Below, piece by piece: positions 38,110 through 46,243 of a stretch of DNA of 64,000 nucleotides; positions within the stretch are counted from its first letter, which is position 1; every line of letters starts with the position of its first letter. The DNA is from Ralstonia thomasii (GTDB taxonomy: Bacteria > Pseudomonadota > Gammaproteobacteria > Burkholderiales > Burkholderiaceae), in assembly GCF_958405895.1 (NCBI RefSeq), contig NZ_CATZAR010000016.1; one strand, 5' to 3'. The notes under the pieces were generated by a model that was not told the origin of the DNA, searched no databases, and worked only from the letters and a program-made list of their open reading frames with translations. The position numbers and the translations under genes were made by a program.

Positions 38110-38469
38110 GTCAGTCCTTTGCAATTTTCGGCAAAAAATTGTTTGGATGCTCTCTACCGGGCTTGTGGCGCGGATTTGAGCGGTGCGCGTCTGCATGGAT
38201 GGTCCGCCTGATGGGCGGCCAGATGAGACAAACCACAGATGTTGTGAACCAAGGATGATACTGCAATGCCGCATGACGGTCCAGCGCCGGCGCGATTCCC
38301 CACTCCCGGCGGCCCGCCCCCCCAGTCGGACTGTCCGCGGGGCCGCATTTTTGCTAGCATCGCAACATTTTTTACGGCCAAGGCCGTTGACGCCACGCGG
38401 CGTGATCATCACTTCTTGAGAATGTGAATTTTCGCGCGGCTGCCTCACAGGATTCGCACCCGCCGTTGT
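38110..38469. other. Divergent intergenic region between ilvI and the ECF sigma gene
   Basis: The 360-bp gap must hold promoters for both directions. I see a perfect 14-bp dyad ACGGCCAAGGCCGT at 38374-38387, a GTGATCATCAC dyad around 38400-38411 and a run of seven C near 38320. No leader peptide rich in Ile/Leu/Val codons was found upstream of ilvI, unlike leuA. No convincing -35/-10 pair stands out. Confidence 0.5.
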
Positions 38470-39036
38470 ATGGCCTCTGAACAGGAACTGTCGGCCTTTC
38501 TCCTAAGCGTCGAGAAACGCGCCTTCAAGCAGGCGGTCTTCGCGGTGCGCGACGACGATGCCGCGCTCGATATCGTGCAGGACGCCATGATCAAGCTGGC
38601 CGAGAAATACGGCGACAAGCCCGGGGCTGAACTGCCCCTGCTGTTTCAGCGCATTCTGCAGAACACGATTCACGACTGGTTTCGCCGCACCAAGGTGCGC
38701 AACACGTGGGTCAGCCTGTTCTCCAGCTTCCGCTCGGACGCCGAAGGCGACGACACCGATCCGCTTGAACTGATTGAAAGCGAAGCCGGCACCACAGCGG
38801 CGGAAAGCAGCGCCGACAAGGTCGAGCGTTCGCAGATGCTCGAGATTCTGGAACGCGAAATCGAGAAACTCCCCACACGTCAACGGGAGGCCTTCCTGAT
38901 GCGTTATTGGGAGGACATGGATGTTGCCGAGACAGCCCAGGCGATGGGCTGTTCCGAGGGCAGTGTAAAGACACACTGCTCGCGGGCAACACACGCCCTG
39001 GCCCAAGCGCTGCGGGCGCGAGGGATCCGACTATGA
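38470..39036 (+). CDS. ECF RNA polymerase sigma factor
   Basis: Sigma-70 family protein of 188 residues. Region 2 (about 15-85) includes VRDDDAALDIVQDAMIKLAE and WFRRTKVRNTW. Region 4 (about 130-180) has LPTRQREAFLMRYWEDMDVA and the recognition helix in MGCSEGSVKTHCSRATHALA. A charged linker joins them. The start is ATG at 38470. The stop overlaps the next gene by four bases (ATGA), so the small membrane protein downstream is coupled to it and is a candidate anti-sigma factor. The target promoters are unknown. Confidence 0.92.
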   Translation: MASEQELSAFLLSVEKRAFKQAVFAVRDDDAALDIVQDAMIKLAEKYGDKPGAELPLLFQRILQNTIHDWFRRTKVRNTWVSLFSSFRSDAEGDDTDPLELIESEAGTTAAESSADKVERSQMLEILEREIEKLPTRQREAFLMRYWEDMDVAETAQAMGCSEGSVKTHCSRATHALAQALRARGIRL

Positions 39037-39473
39037 ACAAGGTAGAACTCCGAGAACGCCGTTTTGTGCATGCCGTCCGAACCGCTCTGAACGAGTCGGC
39101 CGGACAGTTGCCGCCCGACGTGCGCGACCGCCTCGCAGCGGCGCGCCGGATGGCGCTTGCGCAAAAAAAAGCGGAAGCGCCGAGCACGGTGCACTCGCCT
39201 GCCTTGGCGATGCCGGGAGGCGGCTCGGTGTCCTTCGAGATGGAAGGCGAAGCACCGTCTCCGCTGCAACGTGCCGCTGCAATCCTGCGTCGCCTTGGCC
39301 TGCTGTGGCCGACCATCGCGCTGGTGGCGGGGCTCGCGGGCATCTATCAGTGGCAACAGCAGCAACGCGTGGACGAACTCGCGGAGGTCGATGCCGCAAT
39401 GCTGCTCGACGATCTCCCGCTGGCTGCTTACGCCGATCAAGGCTTTCATCAGTACCTCAAGCACGATCAGTGA
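39033..39473 (+). CDS. DUF3619 membrane protein, candidate anti-sigma factor
   Basis: Protein of 146 residues. The N-terminal half is cytoplasmic and helical (about 1-80), a single transmembrane helix lies at about 89-107 (LGLLWPTIALVAGLAGIY), and a short acidic C-terminal part of about 38 residues faces the periplasm. It overlaps the sigma-factor gene by four bases. DUF3619 has no assigned function; the topology and coupling fit a membrane anti-sigma factor, which is inference. Confidence 0.82.
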   Translation: MNKVELRERRFVHAVRTALNESAGQLPPDVRDRLAAARRMALAQKKAEAPSTVHSPALAMPGGGSVSFEMEGEAPSPLQRAAAILRRLGLLWPTIALVAGLAGIYQWQQQQRVDELAEVDAAMLLDDLPLAAYADQGFHQYLKHDQ

Positions 39474-39484
39474 AAGGCTGATCG

Positions 39485-40339
39485 ATGAGCAACTTCCAGC
39501 ACACCCACGGCCAACCACCGCGAGGCGCAAGGACCGTGCGCCTGCGCGCCGGCATCGTCGCGTTGATCGGCGCTGCCGGCCTGATGGCGGGACTTGCGGC
39601 GGGGCAGGTTCCGGCCGCTTCGGCATCCGCAGCGGCGCCTGGCGTGACAGTCAATGCGCCGGTGGATCTGCCGACGCCGCCGGCGACCAACCCGCTGCCC
39701 GCCGTCCATCCGAACTGGGCCGAGCTGACCATTGTTCAGCAGCGCATCTTCGCGCCGCTGGCACCAGAGTGGAACGGCATGCCGGAATTGGCCCGCAAGA
39801 AGTGGCTGCAGATCGCCCAGGCGTATCCGAAGTACACGCCGGTTCAGCAGCAGCGCCTGCAAACGCGCATGGCGGATTGGGTCAAGCTCACGCCGGAGCA
39901 ACGCCACCGCGCGCGTGAGAATTTCCAGACCACCAAGTCGCTGCCAGTGCAGAAGAAGAGCGAGGCCTGGCAGAGCTACCAGCAACTGACCGAAGAGCAG
40001 AAGAAGGCGCTGGTTGCCGCGGCCAAGGCGCAAAAGCACCCTTCCGCAGTGACGGCACTGCCGGGCGGCGCGGGCCTGGCGAAGGACGCGGCCAAATCGA
40101 TTCATCACGGTGCGCGCACCAAGCCTGGTACGACCAAATCCGCGCCGACGTACAAGACGACCGCCACGGCATCCACGCCGGCCGCAACCCCTGCGCCCGA
40201 ACCTGCCGCTGCCGCACCTGCCGCTGCCGCACCTGCCCCTGCCAGCGCACCGCTCACGCCGGTGCACCCTGTTGCACCACCCGCGACCACCGGTGGAGAA
40301 TCGGGCAACCCGCCGCCCTCGACGGTGCTGGGCGGCTGA
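39485..40339 (+). CDS. DUF3106 exported protein
   Basis: Protein of 284 residues. An N-terminal hydrophobic segment (about 20-42) acts as a signal or anchor. The DUF3106 domain (about 73-165) holds repeated helices of the type WAELTIVQQRIFAPLAPEWN and WLQIAQAYPKYTPVQQQRLQ, similar to periplasmic heavy-metal-sensor-like helices. The last 80 residues are a low-complexity Ala/Pro/Thr tail. It is the third gene of the sigma operon, 11 bp after DUF3619, so it may be a stress effector or sensor. Function unknown. Confidence 0.83.
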   Translation: MSNFQHTHGQPPRGARTVRLRAGIVALIGAAGLMAGLAAGQVPAASASAAAPGVTVNAPVDLPTPPATNPLPAVHPNWAELTIVQQRIFAPLAPEWNGMPELARKKWLQIAQAYPKYTPVQQQRLQTRMADWVKLTPEQRHRARENFQTTKSLPVQKKSEAWQSYQQLTEEQKKALVAAAKAQKHPSAVTALPGGAGLAKDAAKSIHHGARTKPGTTKSAPTYKTTATASTPAATPAPEPAAAAPAAAAPAPASAPLTPVHPVAPPATTGGESGNPPPSTVLGG

Positions 40340-40435
40340 GGCCGGCAAACCCTTTGGCATAATCCGAACCACGTGCCGCTCGACCTCCGCGCCGGCACAT
40401 GATGGATTGCGCTCACGGCGCTCACACTCTGTTCG

Positions 40436-40960
40436 ATGGCCACCTCCGTTTCCACGTCTTCACCCGTTGCGGCGCCTGATCCGCTCGCCGCGCCCACGCT
40501 GCGCCGCCGTCTTGCCGCGATGCTGTACGAAGGCCTGCTGCTGTTTGGTGTGATGTTTGGCGCCACGGCTGTCTTTCTGTTGCTGCGCCTGATCGCGCCG
40601 CCGCTGGCGCGCACCGGCGATGTAGGGCTGCAGGTGTGGGGCTTTCTGTCGCTCGGTCTGTACTTCGTGTGGTTCTGGCGCAAGCGTGGCCAGACACTGG
40701 CGATGCAGACGTGGCGCATGCGCGTGGTCAACGCCGATGGATCGCGTATTTCGCTCGGCCGCGCCGTTGCGCGCTATCTGCTGGCGTGGGTATGGGTGGC
40801 TGCGGCAGTCGGCATGATCCACCTGAGTGGAGCGTCCCGCTGGGCCGGCGCCGGTGTCGCTCTGGCGTGCCTGCTGGCCTGGGTTGCGCTGGCGTGGCTC
40901 GATCCGCAGCGCCAGTTCCTGCACGATCGCCTGGCCGGCACGCGGCTGGTGCGCGACTGA
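40436..40960 (+). CDS. RDD-family membrane protein
   Basis: Inner-membrane protein of 174 residues with four hydrophobic segments. The RDD domain is recognised by the N-terminal LRRRLAAMLYEGLLLFG and the QTLAMQTWRMRVVNADGSR loop, with a terminal DPQRQFLHDRLAGTRLV motif. RDD proteins are membrane proteins of poorly defined transport or adaptor roles. It follows DUF3106 by 96 bp on the same strand and may belong to the sigma operon. Confidence 0.85.
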   Translation: MATSVSTSSPVAAPDPLAAPTLRRRLAAMLYEGLLLFGVMFGATAVFLLLRLIAPPLARTGDVGLQVWGFLSLGLYFVWFWRKRGQTLAMQTWRMRVVNADGSRISLGRAVARYLLAWVWVAAAVGMIHLSGASRWAGAGVALACLLAWVALAWLDPQRQFLHDRLAGTRLVRD

Positions 40961-40990
40961 TTGACTTCACGCTCGGCGGCCACCTCCTCC

Positions 40991-42007
40991 ATGACGCGCG
41001 CCGATCTGCCCACCTCCCCTGTTCCCCTCGCCTTCCTGACCGCGGCTACCGCGCGCCGCATTGCCGTGGCGCTGCAATGTGCGGCGACGCTGGCGGTTGG
41101 CTGGGCGGCACATCGCTGGGGCGGATGGAGTTGGCCGGCTGCAAGTTTGCTCGCGGGCGCGGCGCTGGTGCTGGGATATCTCCTTTCGGTCGGGTGGGCG
41201 TTCCTGGTGTCACTGAAGAGCCTGGGCACCGCGATACCGGACGACCCCGTATGGGACCGCATACCCGTGCCGCGCGAACACCGCATCGGCATCACCGGCT
41301 TCATCGCATGTTGGTTGCGCGAATGTGTATCCGTGGCGTGGATGTTCAACGTGCTGCAACCGTTCCGAGCGCGCGCCGCGTTCGATACACCGGCGGGTGA
41401 TGGCAAGCGCGTGCCCGTGCTGATGATCCATGGCTATGGCTGCAATCGCGCGGTATGGTTGCCGATGCAGCAGCATGTAGCGGCAGCCGGATACCCGACC
41501 GACGCCATCGATCTCATGCCGCTGCTGGGTGACATCGACGACTACGCCCGGGACATGGCGGCCGCCGTCGCGCGCCTGACGCGCATGCACGGCCGTGCGC
41601 CCGTTCTGCTCTGCCACAGTATGGGCGGGCTTGCCGCACGTGCTCTGCTGCGCCAGTCGCAGCCCTGCCCTGTCGCCCACGTCATCACGCTCGGCACGCC
41701 GCATCGGGGCACGGCAATGGCGCGTACGGGACGCGGCCACAATGTGCGCCAGATGGCTTGGGCGAGCCCTTGGCTGCGCCAGCTTGCGGCATCCGAAATG
41801 CCGGCCTCCCGAGCACGCATCACGTCGATTTTCTCGTGGCACGACTCCATCGTCGGCCCGGCTGGTGCATCCTGGCTGGAAGGCGCGCGGCACATCCCAT
41901 TCGCGGGCATCGGCCATGTGTCGCTGTTATGCGACGCACGCGTGCGTGATGCCGTGCTGGCAGAACTCGCCCGCGTCGAAGGCGTCTCTGCTACCCCTTC
42001 TGCTTGA
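40991..42007 (+). CDS. Membrane-anchored alpha/beta hydrolase (lipase-like)
   Basis: Protein of 338 residues. About three hydrophobic segments occupy residues 15-80. The hydrolase domain follows, with the oxyanion strand VLMIHGYGCNRAVW near 138, the nucleophile elbow LLCHSMGGLAARALL near 200 (Cys in place of the first Gly of GxSxG), an acid in FSWHDSIVGP and the catalytic His in GIGHVSLL. The start at ATG 40991 is uncertain; TTG at 40961 is in frame. The fold suggests a lipase or esterase acting at the inner membrane. It lies just upstream of the lipid-remodelling genes. Substrate unknown. Confidence 0.78.
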   Translation: MTRADLPTSPVPLAFLTAATARRIAVALQCAATLAVGWAAHRWGGWSWPAASLLAGAALVLGYLLSVGWAFLVSLKSLGTAIPDDPVWDRIPVPREHRIGITGFIACWLRECVSVAWMFNVLQPFRARAAFDTPAGDGKRVPVLMIHGYGCNRAVWLPMQQHVAAAGYPTDAIDLMPLLGDIDDYARDMAAAVARLTRMHGRAPVLLCHSMGGLAARALLRQSQPCPVAHVITLGTPHRGTAMARTGRGHNVRQMAWASPWLRQLAASEMPASRARITSIFSWHDSIVGPAGASWLEGARHIPFAGIGHVSLLCDARVRDAVLAELARVEGVSATPSA

Positions 42008-42059
42008 AACGCCCGCCCGGCGCGCTTCTTGGGCGCATCCCCTTCCCTTACCGGCAATC

Positions 42060-42103
42060 ACGTCATGTGACGGTCATGTTTCTGACACGGCTTTTTCATG
42101 CAG
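42060..42103 (+). promoter_or_regulatory. PHO-box-like array (four 11-bp units) upstream of plcP
   Basis: Consecutive 11-bp units ACGTCATGTGA, CGGTCATGTTT, CTGACACGGCT and TTTTCATGCAG align with the PhoB unit CTGTCATANAN. The first two share an exact GTCATGT at an 11-bp period, and the third supplies CTGACAC. PhoB binds such direct repeats and activates under phosphate limitation. No good -10 is obvious (GAAATC near 42111 is a weak candidate), so the exact promoter is open. Confidence 0.65.
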
Positions 42104-42142
42104 CGATGGCGAAATCCGTCCAACGCAGCCTCTGTTGCCGAC

Positions 42143-43201
42143 ATGGTCCTGCCAAATCTGCCATCGCGCCCTGGTTTCCTCCGCCGCCTCGCGCAACGCT
42201 TTCGCGCTGCTCCCCTCACCGGTTCCGACTGGAACGCTCCACCGCCACTGATGCAAATGGCCGCCGGACTCACCGCCGCGGGTGCGCTGGGCTCCGCTGT
42301 ACCAGCAGGTCGGGGCGATGTCCGCGAGCATGAAGCACCGGTCGCCACGCCGGCTTCGACCTCGGCGCCCGATCGATCGGCTGACACCGACACTGACCCG
42401 CCCGCCGAGAAAATCCAGCACTACCGCACGATCTGGCTGTCGGACATCCACCTCGGCACGCCGGGCTGCCAGGCCGACTATCTGCTCGACTTTCTCAAGC
42501 ACCACAAATCGGACACGCTGTACCTGGTGGGCGACATCGTCGACGGCTGGCAACTGCGCAAGGGCTGGTACTGGCCGCAGGCACACAACGATGTGGTGCA
42601 GAAGGTCCTGCGCCGCGCGCGCAAAGGCACACGCGTCGTCTTCATCCCAGGCAACCACGACGAGATGGCGCGCCAGTTCCACGGCCTGAACTTTGGCGAC
42701 ATCGAAGTCGCTGAAGACGCTGTGCACGTGACCGCCACGGGCAAGCGCCTGTGGGTCGTGCACGGCGACCTGTTCGACGGCGTGATGCAGCACGCGCGCT
42801 GGCTGGCCTACGTCGGCGACTCGCTCTACACCTTCATCCTCGCGATGAACCGGCACTTCAACCGCATCCGCGTGCGGTTCGGTTTTCCGTACTGGTCGCT
42901 GTCGCAATATCTCAAGCACCAGGTCAAGAACGCGGTCAACTTCATCAATTCGTTCGAGCGTGTGATGACGGACGAAGCGCGCCGCCGCGGCTGCGACGGC
43001 GTGGTCTGCGGGCATATCCACAAGGCCGAGATCCGCGAGATCGACGGCCAGCTCTACTGCAATGACGGCGACTGGGTGGAGAGCCTCTCTGCCTTGGTCG
43101 AAACCATGGAAGGCGAACTGCAGATCGTCTACTGGACGCATCTGCTCGATGCGCCGCGCACTTCCCGCCGCGCACGCCGTGCCGCTGCGGCCGCCGCCTG
43201 A
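42143..43201 (+). CDS. plcP: PlcP-type phospholipase C (metallophosphoesterase, usually annotated LpxH)
   Basis: Protein of 352 residues with a calcineurin-like phosphoesterase domain from about residue 92. Metal ligands are visible in IWLSDIHLG, LVGDIVDGW, IPGNHDEM, WVVHGDLFD and VCGHIHKAE. The stretches WYWPQAHNDVVQKVLRRARK and PYWSLSQYLKHQVKNAVNFI are typical of PlcP of Sinorhizobium and marine bacteria, which cuts phospholipids to diacylglycerol under phosphate starvation. LpxH proper is shorter and lacks these. The ATG at 42143 is chosen because an in-frame ATG at 42098 lies inside the PHO-like array; neither has a good ribosome site. The glycosyltransferase frame follows with TGATG overlap. 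Confidence 0.8.
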   Translation: MVLPNLPSRPGFLRRLAQRFRAAPLTGSDWNAPPPLMQMAAGLTAAGALGSAVPAGRGDVREHEAPVATPASTSAPDRSADTDTDPPAEKIQHYRTIWLSDIHLGTPGCQADYLLDFLKHHKSDTLYLVGDIVDGWQLRKGWYWPQAHNDVVQKVLRRARKGTRVVFIPGNHDEMARQFHGLNFGDIEVAEDAVHVTATGKRLWVVHGDLFDGVMQHARWLAYVGDSLYTFILAMNRHFNRIRVRFGFPYWSLSQYLKHQVKNAVNFINSFERVMTDEARRRGCDGVVCGHIHKAEIREIDGQLYCNDGDWVESLSALVETMEGELQIVYWTHLLDAPRTSRRARRAAAAAA

Positions 43202-43278
43202 TGGAAGCCCATATGACCCACACCAGCATCGACCTCGTGCAACCCGTCGCCGTCCAACCTACCCCCCAAGGAGAGCCC

Positions 43279-44331
43279 GTGAAAGTCATGATCGTCACCG
43301 ATGCCTGGGAACCGCAGGTCAACGGCGTCGTCCGCACCCTCACCCAGACGCGCCGCGAGCTGGAGGCCATGGGGCACATCGTCGACATGATCACGCCGCT
43401 GGAATTCAAGACGGTGCCGTGCCCGACGTATCCGGAAATCCGCCTGTCGATCCTGCCCTCCAAGCGCGTGCGCGAGCGCATCGAAAAGTTCGCCCCGCAG
43501 GCCTTGCACATCGCCACCGAAGGCCCGCTGGGCCTGGCTGCACGCGCCTACGCGCTGCGCCATAAGCTGCCCTACACGACGGCATACCACACGCGCTTTC
43601 CGGAGTACGTGCAGGCGCGCTTCGGCATTCCGCTGGCGTGGACGTATCGCTTTCTGCGCTGGTTCCACAGCCCCGCGCAGGCCGTGATGGCGCCGACGCC
43701 CGTGGTGCTGAAAGACCTTGCTGACTACGGCATCACCAACGGCGTGCTGTGGACGCGCGGCGTGGATCTGGACATCTTCACCGCCCAGCGCAGCAACGTG
43801 CTCAACACCGCCCATCCGATCTTCCTGTACGTCGGCCGAGTGGCGGTGGAAAAGAACGTCGAAGCCTTCCTGGAACTCGATCTGCCGGGCTCCAAATGGG
43901 TGGTGGGCGAAGGCCCCGCTCTGGCCGGTCTGAAGACGAAGTACCCGAACGTCAGCTACCTCGGCGTGCTCAAGCAACCGGAGCTGGCCAAGGTGTACGC
44001 CTCGGCCGATGTGTTCGTCTTCCCGAGCCGCACCGACACGTTCGGCCTGGTCCTGCTGGAAGCGCTGGCCAGCGGCCTGCCGGTGGCCGCGTATCCGGTG
44101 ACGGGGCCGATCGACGTGCTGGGCGATTCGCCGGCCGGCGCGCTGCGCGAAGACCTGCGCGAAGCCTGCCTGGAAGCGCTGCGCATCGACCGCGTCACCG
44201 CACGTTCTCATGCCGAGAAGTTTTCGTGGCGTGCCGCCTCGGAGCAATTCCTTGCGCACCTGCGGCCAATGCCCGCTGCACCCGCCGGCAATACCAAGGC
44301 CGCCGAGCCAACTACCGCCGCGGGTGCCTGA
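43279..44331 (+). CDS. Agt-like glycosyltransferase (GT4 family), predicted diacylglycerol glycosylation
   Basis: Cytoplasmic/peripheral GT-B glycosyltransferase of 350 residues. The start is chosen at GTG 43279 because AAGGAG lies five bases upstream and the domain begins there (VKVMIVTDAWEPQVNGVVRT); an ATG at 43201 overlapping the plcP stop adds 26 unconserved residues. The donor-site region is SRTDTFGLVLLEALASGLPV near 255. The TPLEFKTVPCPTYPEIRLSI segment is typical of the Agt group that glycosylates diacylglycerol in phosphate-starved alphaproteobacteria. It sits between plcP and dgkA, which supports that role. The sugar donor is unknown; a related exopolysaccharide or mannosyl function is the alternative. 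Confidence 0.75.
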   Translation: MKVMIVTDAWEPQVNGVVRTLTQTRRELEAMGHIVDMITPLEFKTVPCPTYPEIRLSILPSKRVRERIEKFAPQALHIATEGPLGLAARAYALRHKLPYTTAYHTRFPEYVQARFGIPLAWTYRFLRWFHSPAQAVMAPTPVVLKDLADYGITNGVLWTRGVDLDIFTAQRSNVLNTAHPIFLYVGRVAVEKNVEAFLELDLPGSKWVVGEGPALAGLKTKYPNVSYLGVLKQPELAKVYASADVFVFPSRTDTFGLVLLEALASGLPVAAYPVTGPIDVLGDSPAGALREDLREACLEALRIDRVTARSHAEKFSWRAASEQFLAHLRPMPAAPAGNTKAAEPTTAAGA

Positions 44332-44343
44332 GCCTTGCATTCC

Positions 44344-44808
44344 ATGAAGCCCACCACCCCGCCGGACAAGCGACTGGAAAATCCGCCCGCACCGCCCGCG
44401 GCCGGTGCGTACTCGCCGGCCGACAACCCGCATAAGGGCAATCGCGGCATCACGCGGGCGTGGTTTGCGCTCAAGAATTCCATCAGCGGCATCCGCTTCG
44501 CCATCGACGAGGAAAGCGCGTTCCGCCAGGAGTTGACGCTGTGCGCCATCCTGCTGCCATGCGCGTTCGTGATTCCCGCCACGGTGGTCGAGCGCATTCT
44601 GATGCTCGGCACGCTGGTGCTGGTGCTCATTGTCGAACTGCTCAATTCGAGCGTGGAAGCGGCCGTTGACCGCATCTCGCTGGAGCAGCACGGGCTGTCC
44701 AAGCGCGCCAAGGATTTCGGCAGCGCGGCCGTCATGCTCGCCCTGCTGCTGTGCGTGGGGACTTGGGTGGCGATCGCCTGGCCGTGGGTGGCGTCGCTGT
44801 TGCATTAG
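44344..44808 (+). CDS. dgkA: Diacylglycerol kinase
   Basis: Small inner-membrane kinase phosphorylating diacylglycerol to phosphatidic acid, 154 residues. Three transmembrane segments lie at about 70-150. The signature ELLNSSVEAAVDRISLEQ carries the catalytic/metal residues. The start is ATG at 44344 (MKPTTPPDKRLEN), 12 bp after the glycosyltransferase; a TTG nine bases upstream is less likely. The N-terminal 40 residues are a Pro-rich extension. Its place after plcP and the glycosyltransferase suggests it recycles diacylglycerol released by PlcP. Confidence 0.93.
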   Translation: MKPTTPPDKRLENPPAPPAAGAYSPADNPHKGNRGITRAWFALKNSISGIRFAIDEESAFRQELTLCAILLPCAFVIPATVVERILMLGTLVLVLIVELLNSSVEAAVDRISLEQHGLSKRAKDFGSAAVMLALLLCVGTWVAIAWPWVASLLH

Positions 44809-44890
44809 GAACACCAGCGAAAAGCCGGCGACAACGTTTGGTAATGCCTGCCCCACAGCATGTGGGGGTCGTTGCACAAGCACGATCTCT

Positions 44891-44896
44891 TATAAT
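44891..44896 (+). promoter_or_regulatory. -10 element upstream of TetR gene
   Basis: A perfect TATAAT lies 50 bp upstream of the TetR start. The matching -35 at 17 bp spacing is weak (GTCGTT). Confidence 0.45.
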
Positions 44897-44945
44897 CCGG
44901 GCACCAATACGCCACGGAGACAGGGCCACCGGCCTTGGCAGTTCA

Positions 44946-45656
44946 ATGGAAACCAAGCAGCATTCCACCGGCCCGCGCCGCACGCGCGATCGCATTCTCG
45001 AAGTGTCGCTGCGCCTGTTCAACGAACTGGGCGAGCCCAACGTCACCACCACGACGATCGCCGAAGAGCTGGAGATCAGCCCGGGCAACCTGTACTACCA
45101 CTTCCGCAACAAGGACGACATCATCAACTCGATCTTCGTGCAGTTCGAGCAGGAGATCGCCCGTCGCCTGAAGCTGCCGGATGACCACAAGGCCACACTC
45201 GACGAAACGTGGGGCTACCTGCAGTACATGTCGGAGTTTCTATGGAACTACCGCTTCCTGTACCGCGACATCAACGATCTGCTCGCGCGCAACCGCATGC
45301 TCGAGCTGAACTTCAAGCGCATCGTCGAGCAGAAGCGCCACTTCGCCATGGACATCTGCCACCAGTTCATCGAAGACGGCGAGATGGAAGCCACGGCCGA
45401 GCAAGTCGACGTCATCTGTACCAACATCGTCGTGATCGCCACCTACTGGCTGTCGTTCCAGTTCGTACAGCACCCGCGCCAGTACAACGACCCGAACGCT
45501 ATCCGTGACCACCTGCACGGCGTGAGCTACCACATCCTGTCGATCCTCGCGCCTTACCTGCGCGGCAAGCCGCGGCGAGCGTTTGATTTGCTGGCGGTCA
45601 GCCGCAGCAACGATCCGCCCATTGGCAACCCCGGCACCACCACTCCTGCTCAATGA
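44946..45656 (+). CDS. TetR-family transcriptional regulator
   Basis: Regulator of 236 residues. The N-terminal helix-turn-helix (about 12-58) contains RDRILEVSLRLFNELGEPN and ISPGNLYYHFRNKDDIIN. The C-terminal ligand domain is of the type found in TetR proteins with a conserved FLYRDINDLLARN region. The start is ATG at 44946 (METKQHSTGPRRTRDR). It overlaps the downstream LOG gene by four bases (ATGA). The regulated target and ligand are unknown; the palindrome at 6570-6603 is not linked to it by any evidence here. Confidence 0.92.
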   Translation: METKQHSTGPRRTRDRILEVSLRLFNELGEPNVTTTTIAEELEISPGNLYYHFRNKDDIINSIFVQFEQEIARRLKLPDDHKATLDETWGYLQYMSEFLWNYRFLYRDINDLLARNRMLELNFKRIVEQKRHFAMDICHQFIEDGEMEATAEQVDVICTNIVVIATYWLSFQFVQHPRQYNDPNAIRDHLHGVSYHILSILAPYLRGKPRRAFDLLAVSRSNDPPIGNPGTTTPAQ

Positions 45657-46237
45657 AATCGATCTGCGTCTATTGCGGTTCCAGCCCGGGTGAGCGCCCG
45701 GAATACAAAGCCAACGCCATCGCGCTCGGCAATGAGATGGTCAAGCGCGACCTCACGCTCGTCTACGGCGGCGGCAACGTCGGCCTGATGGGCGTGGTGG
45801 CCGACGCGGTGCTGCACGGCGGCAGCCCGGTCATCGGCATCATCCCGAAATCGCTGGTGCGCAAGGAGGTCGGGCATAAGGAGTTGACCGAACTGCACAT
45901 CGTCGACAGCATGCACCAGCGCAAACAGATGATGGCCGACCGTGCAGACGCCTTCATCGCCATGCCCGGCGGCGTCGGCACCTACGAAGAGCTGTTCGAG
46001 ACGTTCACGTGGCTGCAGCTCGGCTATCACAACAAGCCAATCGGCCTGCTGAACGTGGCGGGTTTTTACGACAAGCTGCTCGCCTTCATCGACCATGCCG
46101 TGCAGGAAGGCTTCCTCAAGCGCCACCACGCTGATCTGCTGCACGTGAGCAACGATCCTGCCGCGTTGATCGACATGCTGGCGCGTGCGCCGCGCGAGAC
46201 GGTCGACAAGTGGTCTGAACGTCGCGAGCGCACGTAG
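45653..46237 (+). CDS. LOG-family protein (TIGR00730)
   Basis: Protein of 194 residues, Rossmann-like. The signature PGGVGTYEELFETFTWLQLG at about residues 104-123 includes the PGGxGTxxE motif of the lysine-decarboxylase-like/LOG family. Family members hydrolyse nucleoside 5'-monophosphates to the free base and ribose 5-phosphate (cytokinin-activating type in plants and some bacteria). The physiological substrate here is not known. The start ATG overlaps the stop of the TetR gene. Confidence 0.93.
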   Translation: MKSICVYCGSSPGERPEYKANAIALGNEMVKRDLTLVYGGGNVGLMGVVADAVLHGGSPVIGIIPKSLVRKEVGHKELTELHIVDSMHQRKQMMADRADAFIAMPGGVGTYEELFETFTWLQLGYHNKPIGLLNVAGFYDKLLAFIDHAVQEGFLKRHHADLLHVSNDPAALIDMLARAPRETVDKWSERRERT

Positions 46238-46243
46238 GGCTTC

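Noticed and set aside
38374..38387. ACGGCCAAGGCCGT dyad as a terminator or operator
   Set aside because: No T-run on the useful side and no other copies seen; kept only as a note on the intergenic region.
38110..38469. A leader peptide for ilvI like that of leuA
   Set aside because: No short frame rich in Ile, Leu or Val codons with a following terminator was found in this gap.
42098..42142. Upstream ATG giving a 15-residue longer PlcP
   Set aside because: It falls inside the PHO-like array and lacks a ribosome site, so a start at 42143 or later is more likely if the array drives transcription.
42143..43201. LpxH (UDP-2,3-diacylglucosamine hydrolase)
   Set aside because: The family is shared, but the protein is longer and carries PlcP-type stretches; the neighbours (Agt-like enzyme, DgkA, PHO box) also argue against lipid A synthesis.
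43201..43278. N-terminal extension of the glycosyltransferase starting at ATG 43201
   Set aside because: The AAGGAG ribosome site and the beginning of the conserved domain point to GTG at 43279.
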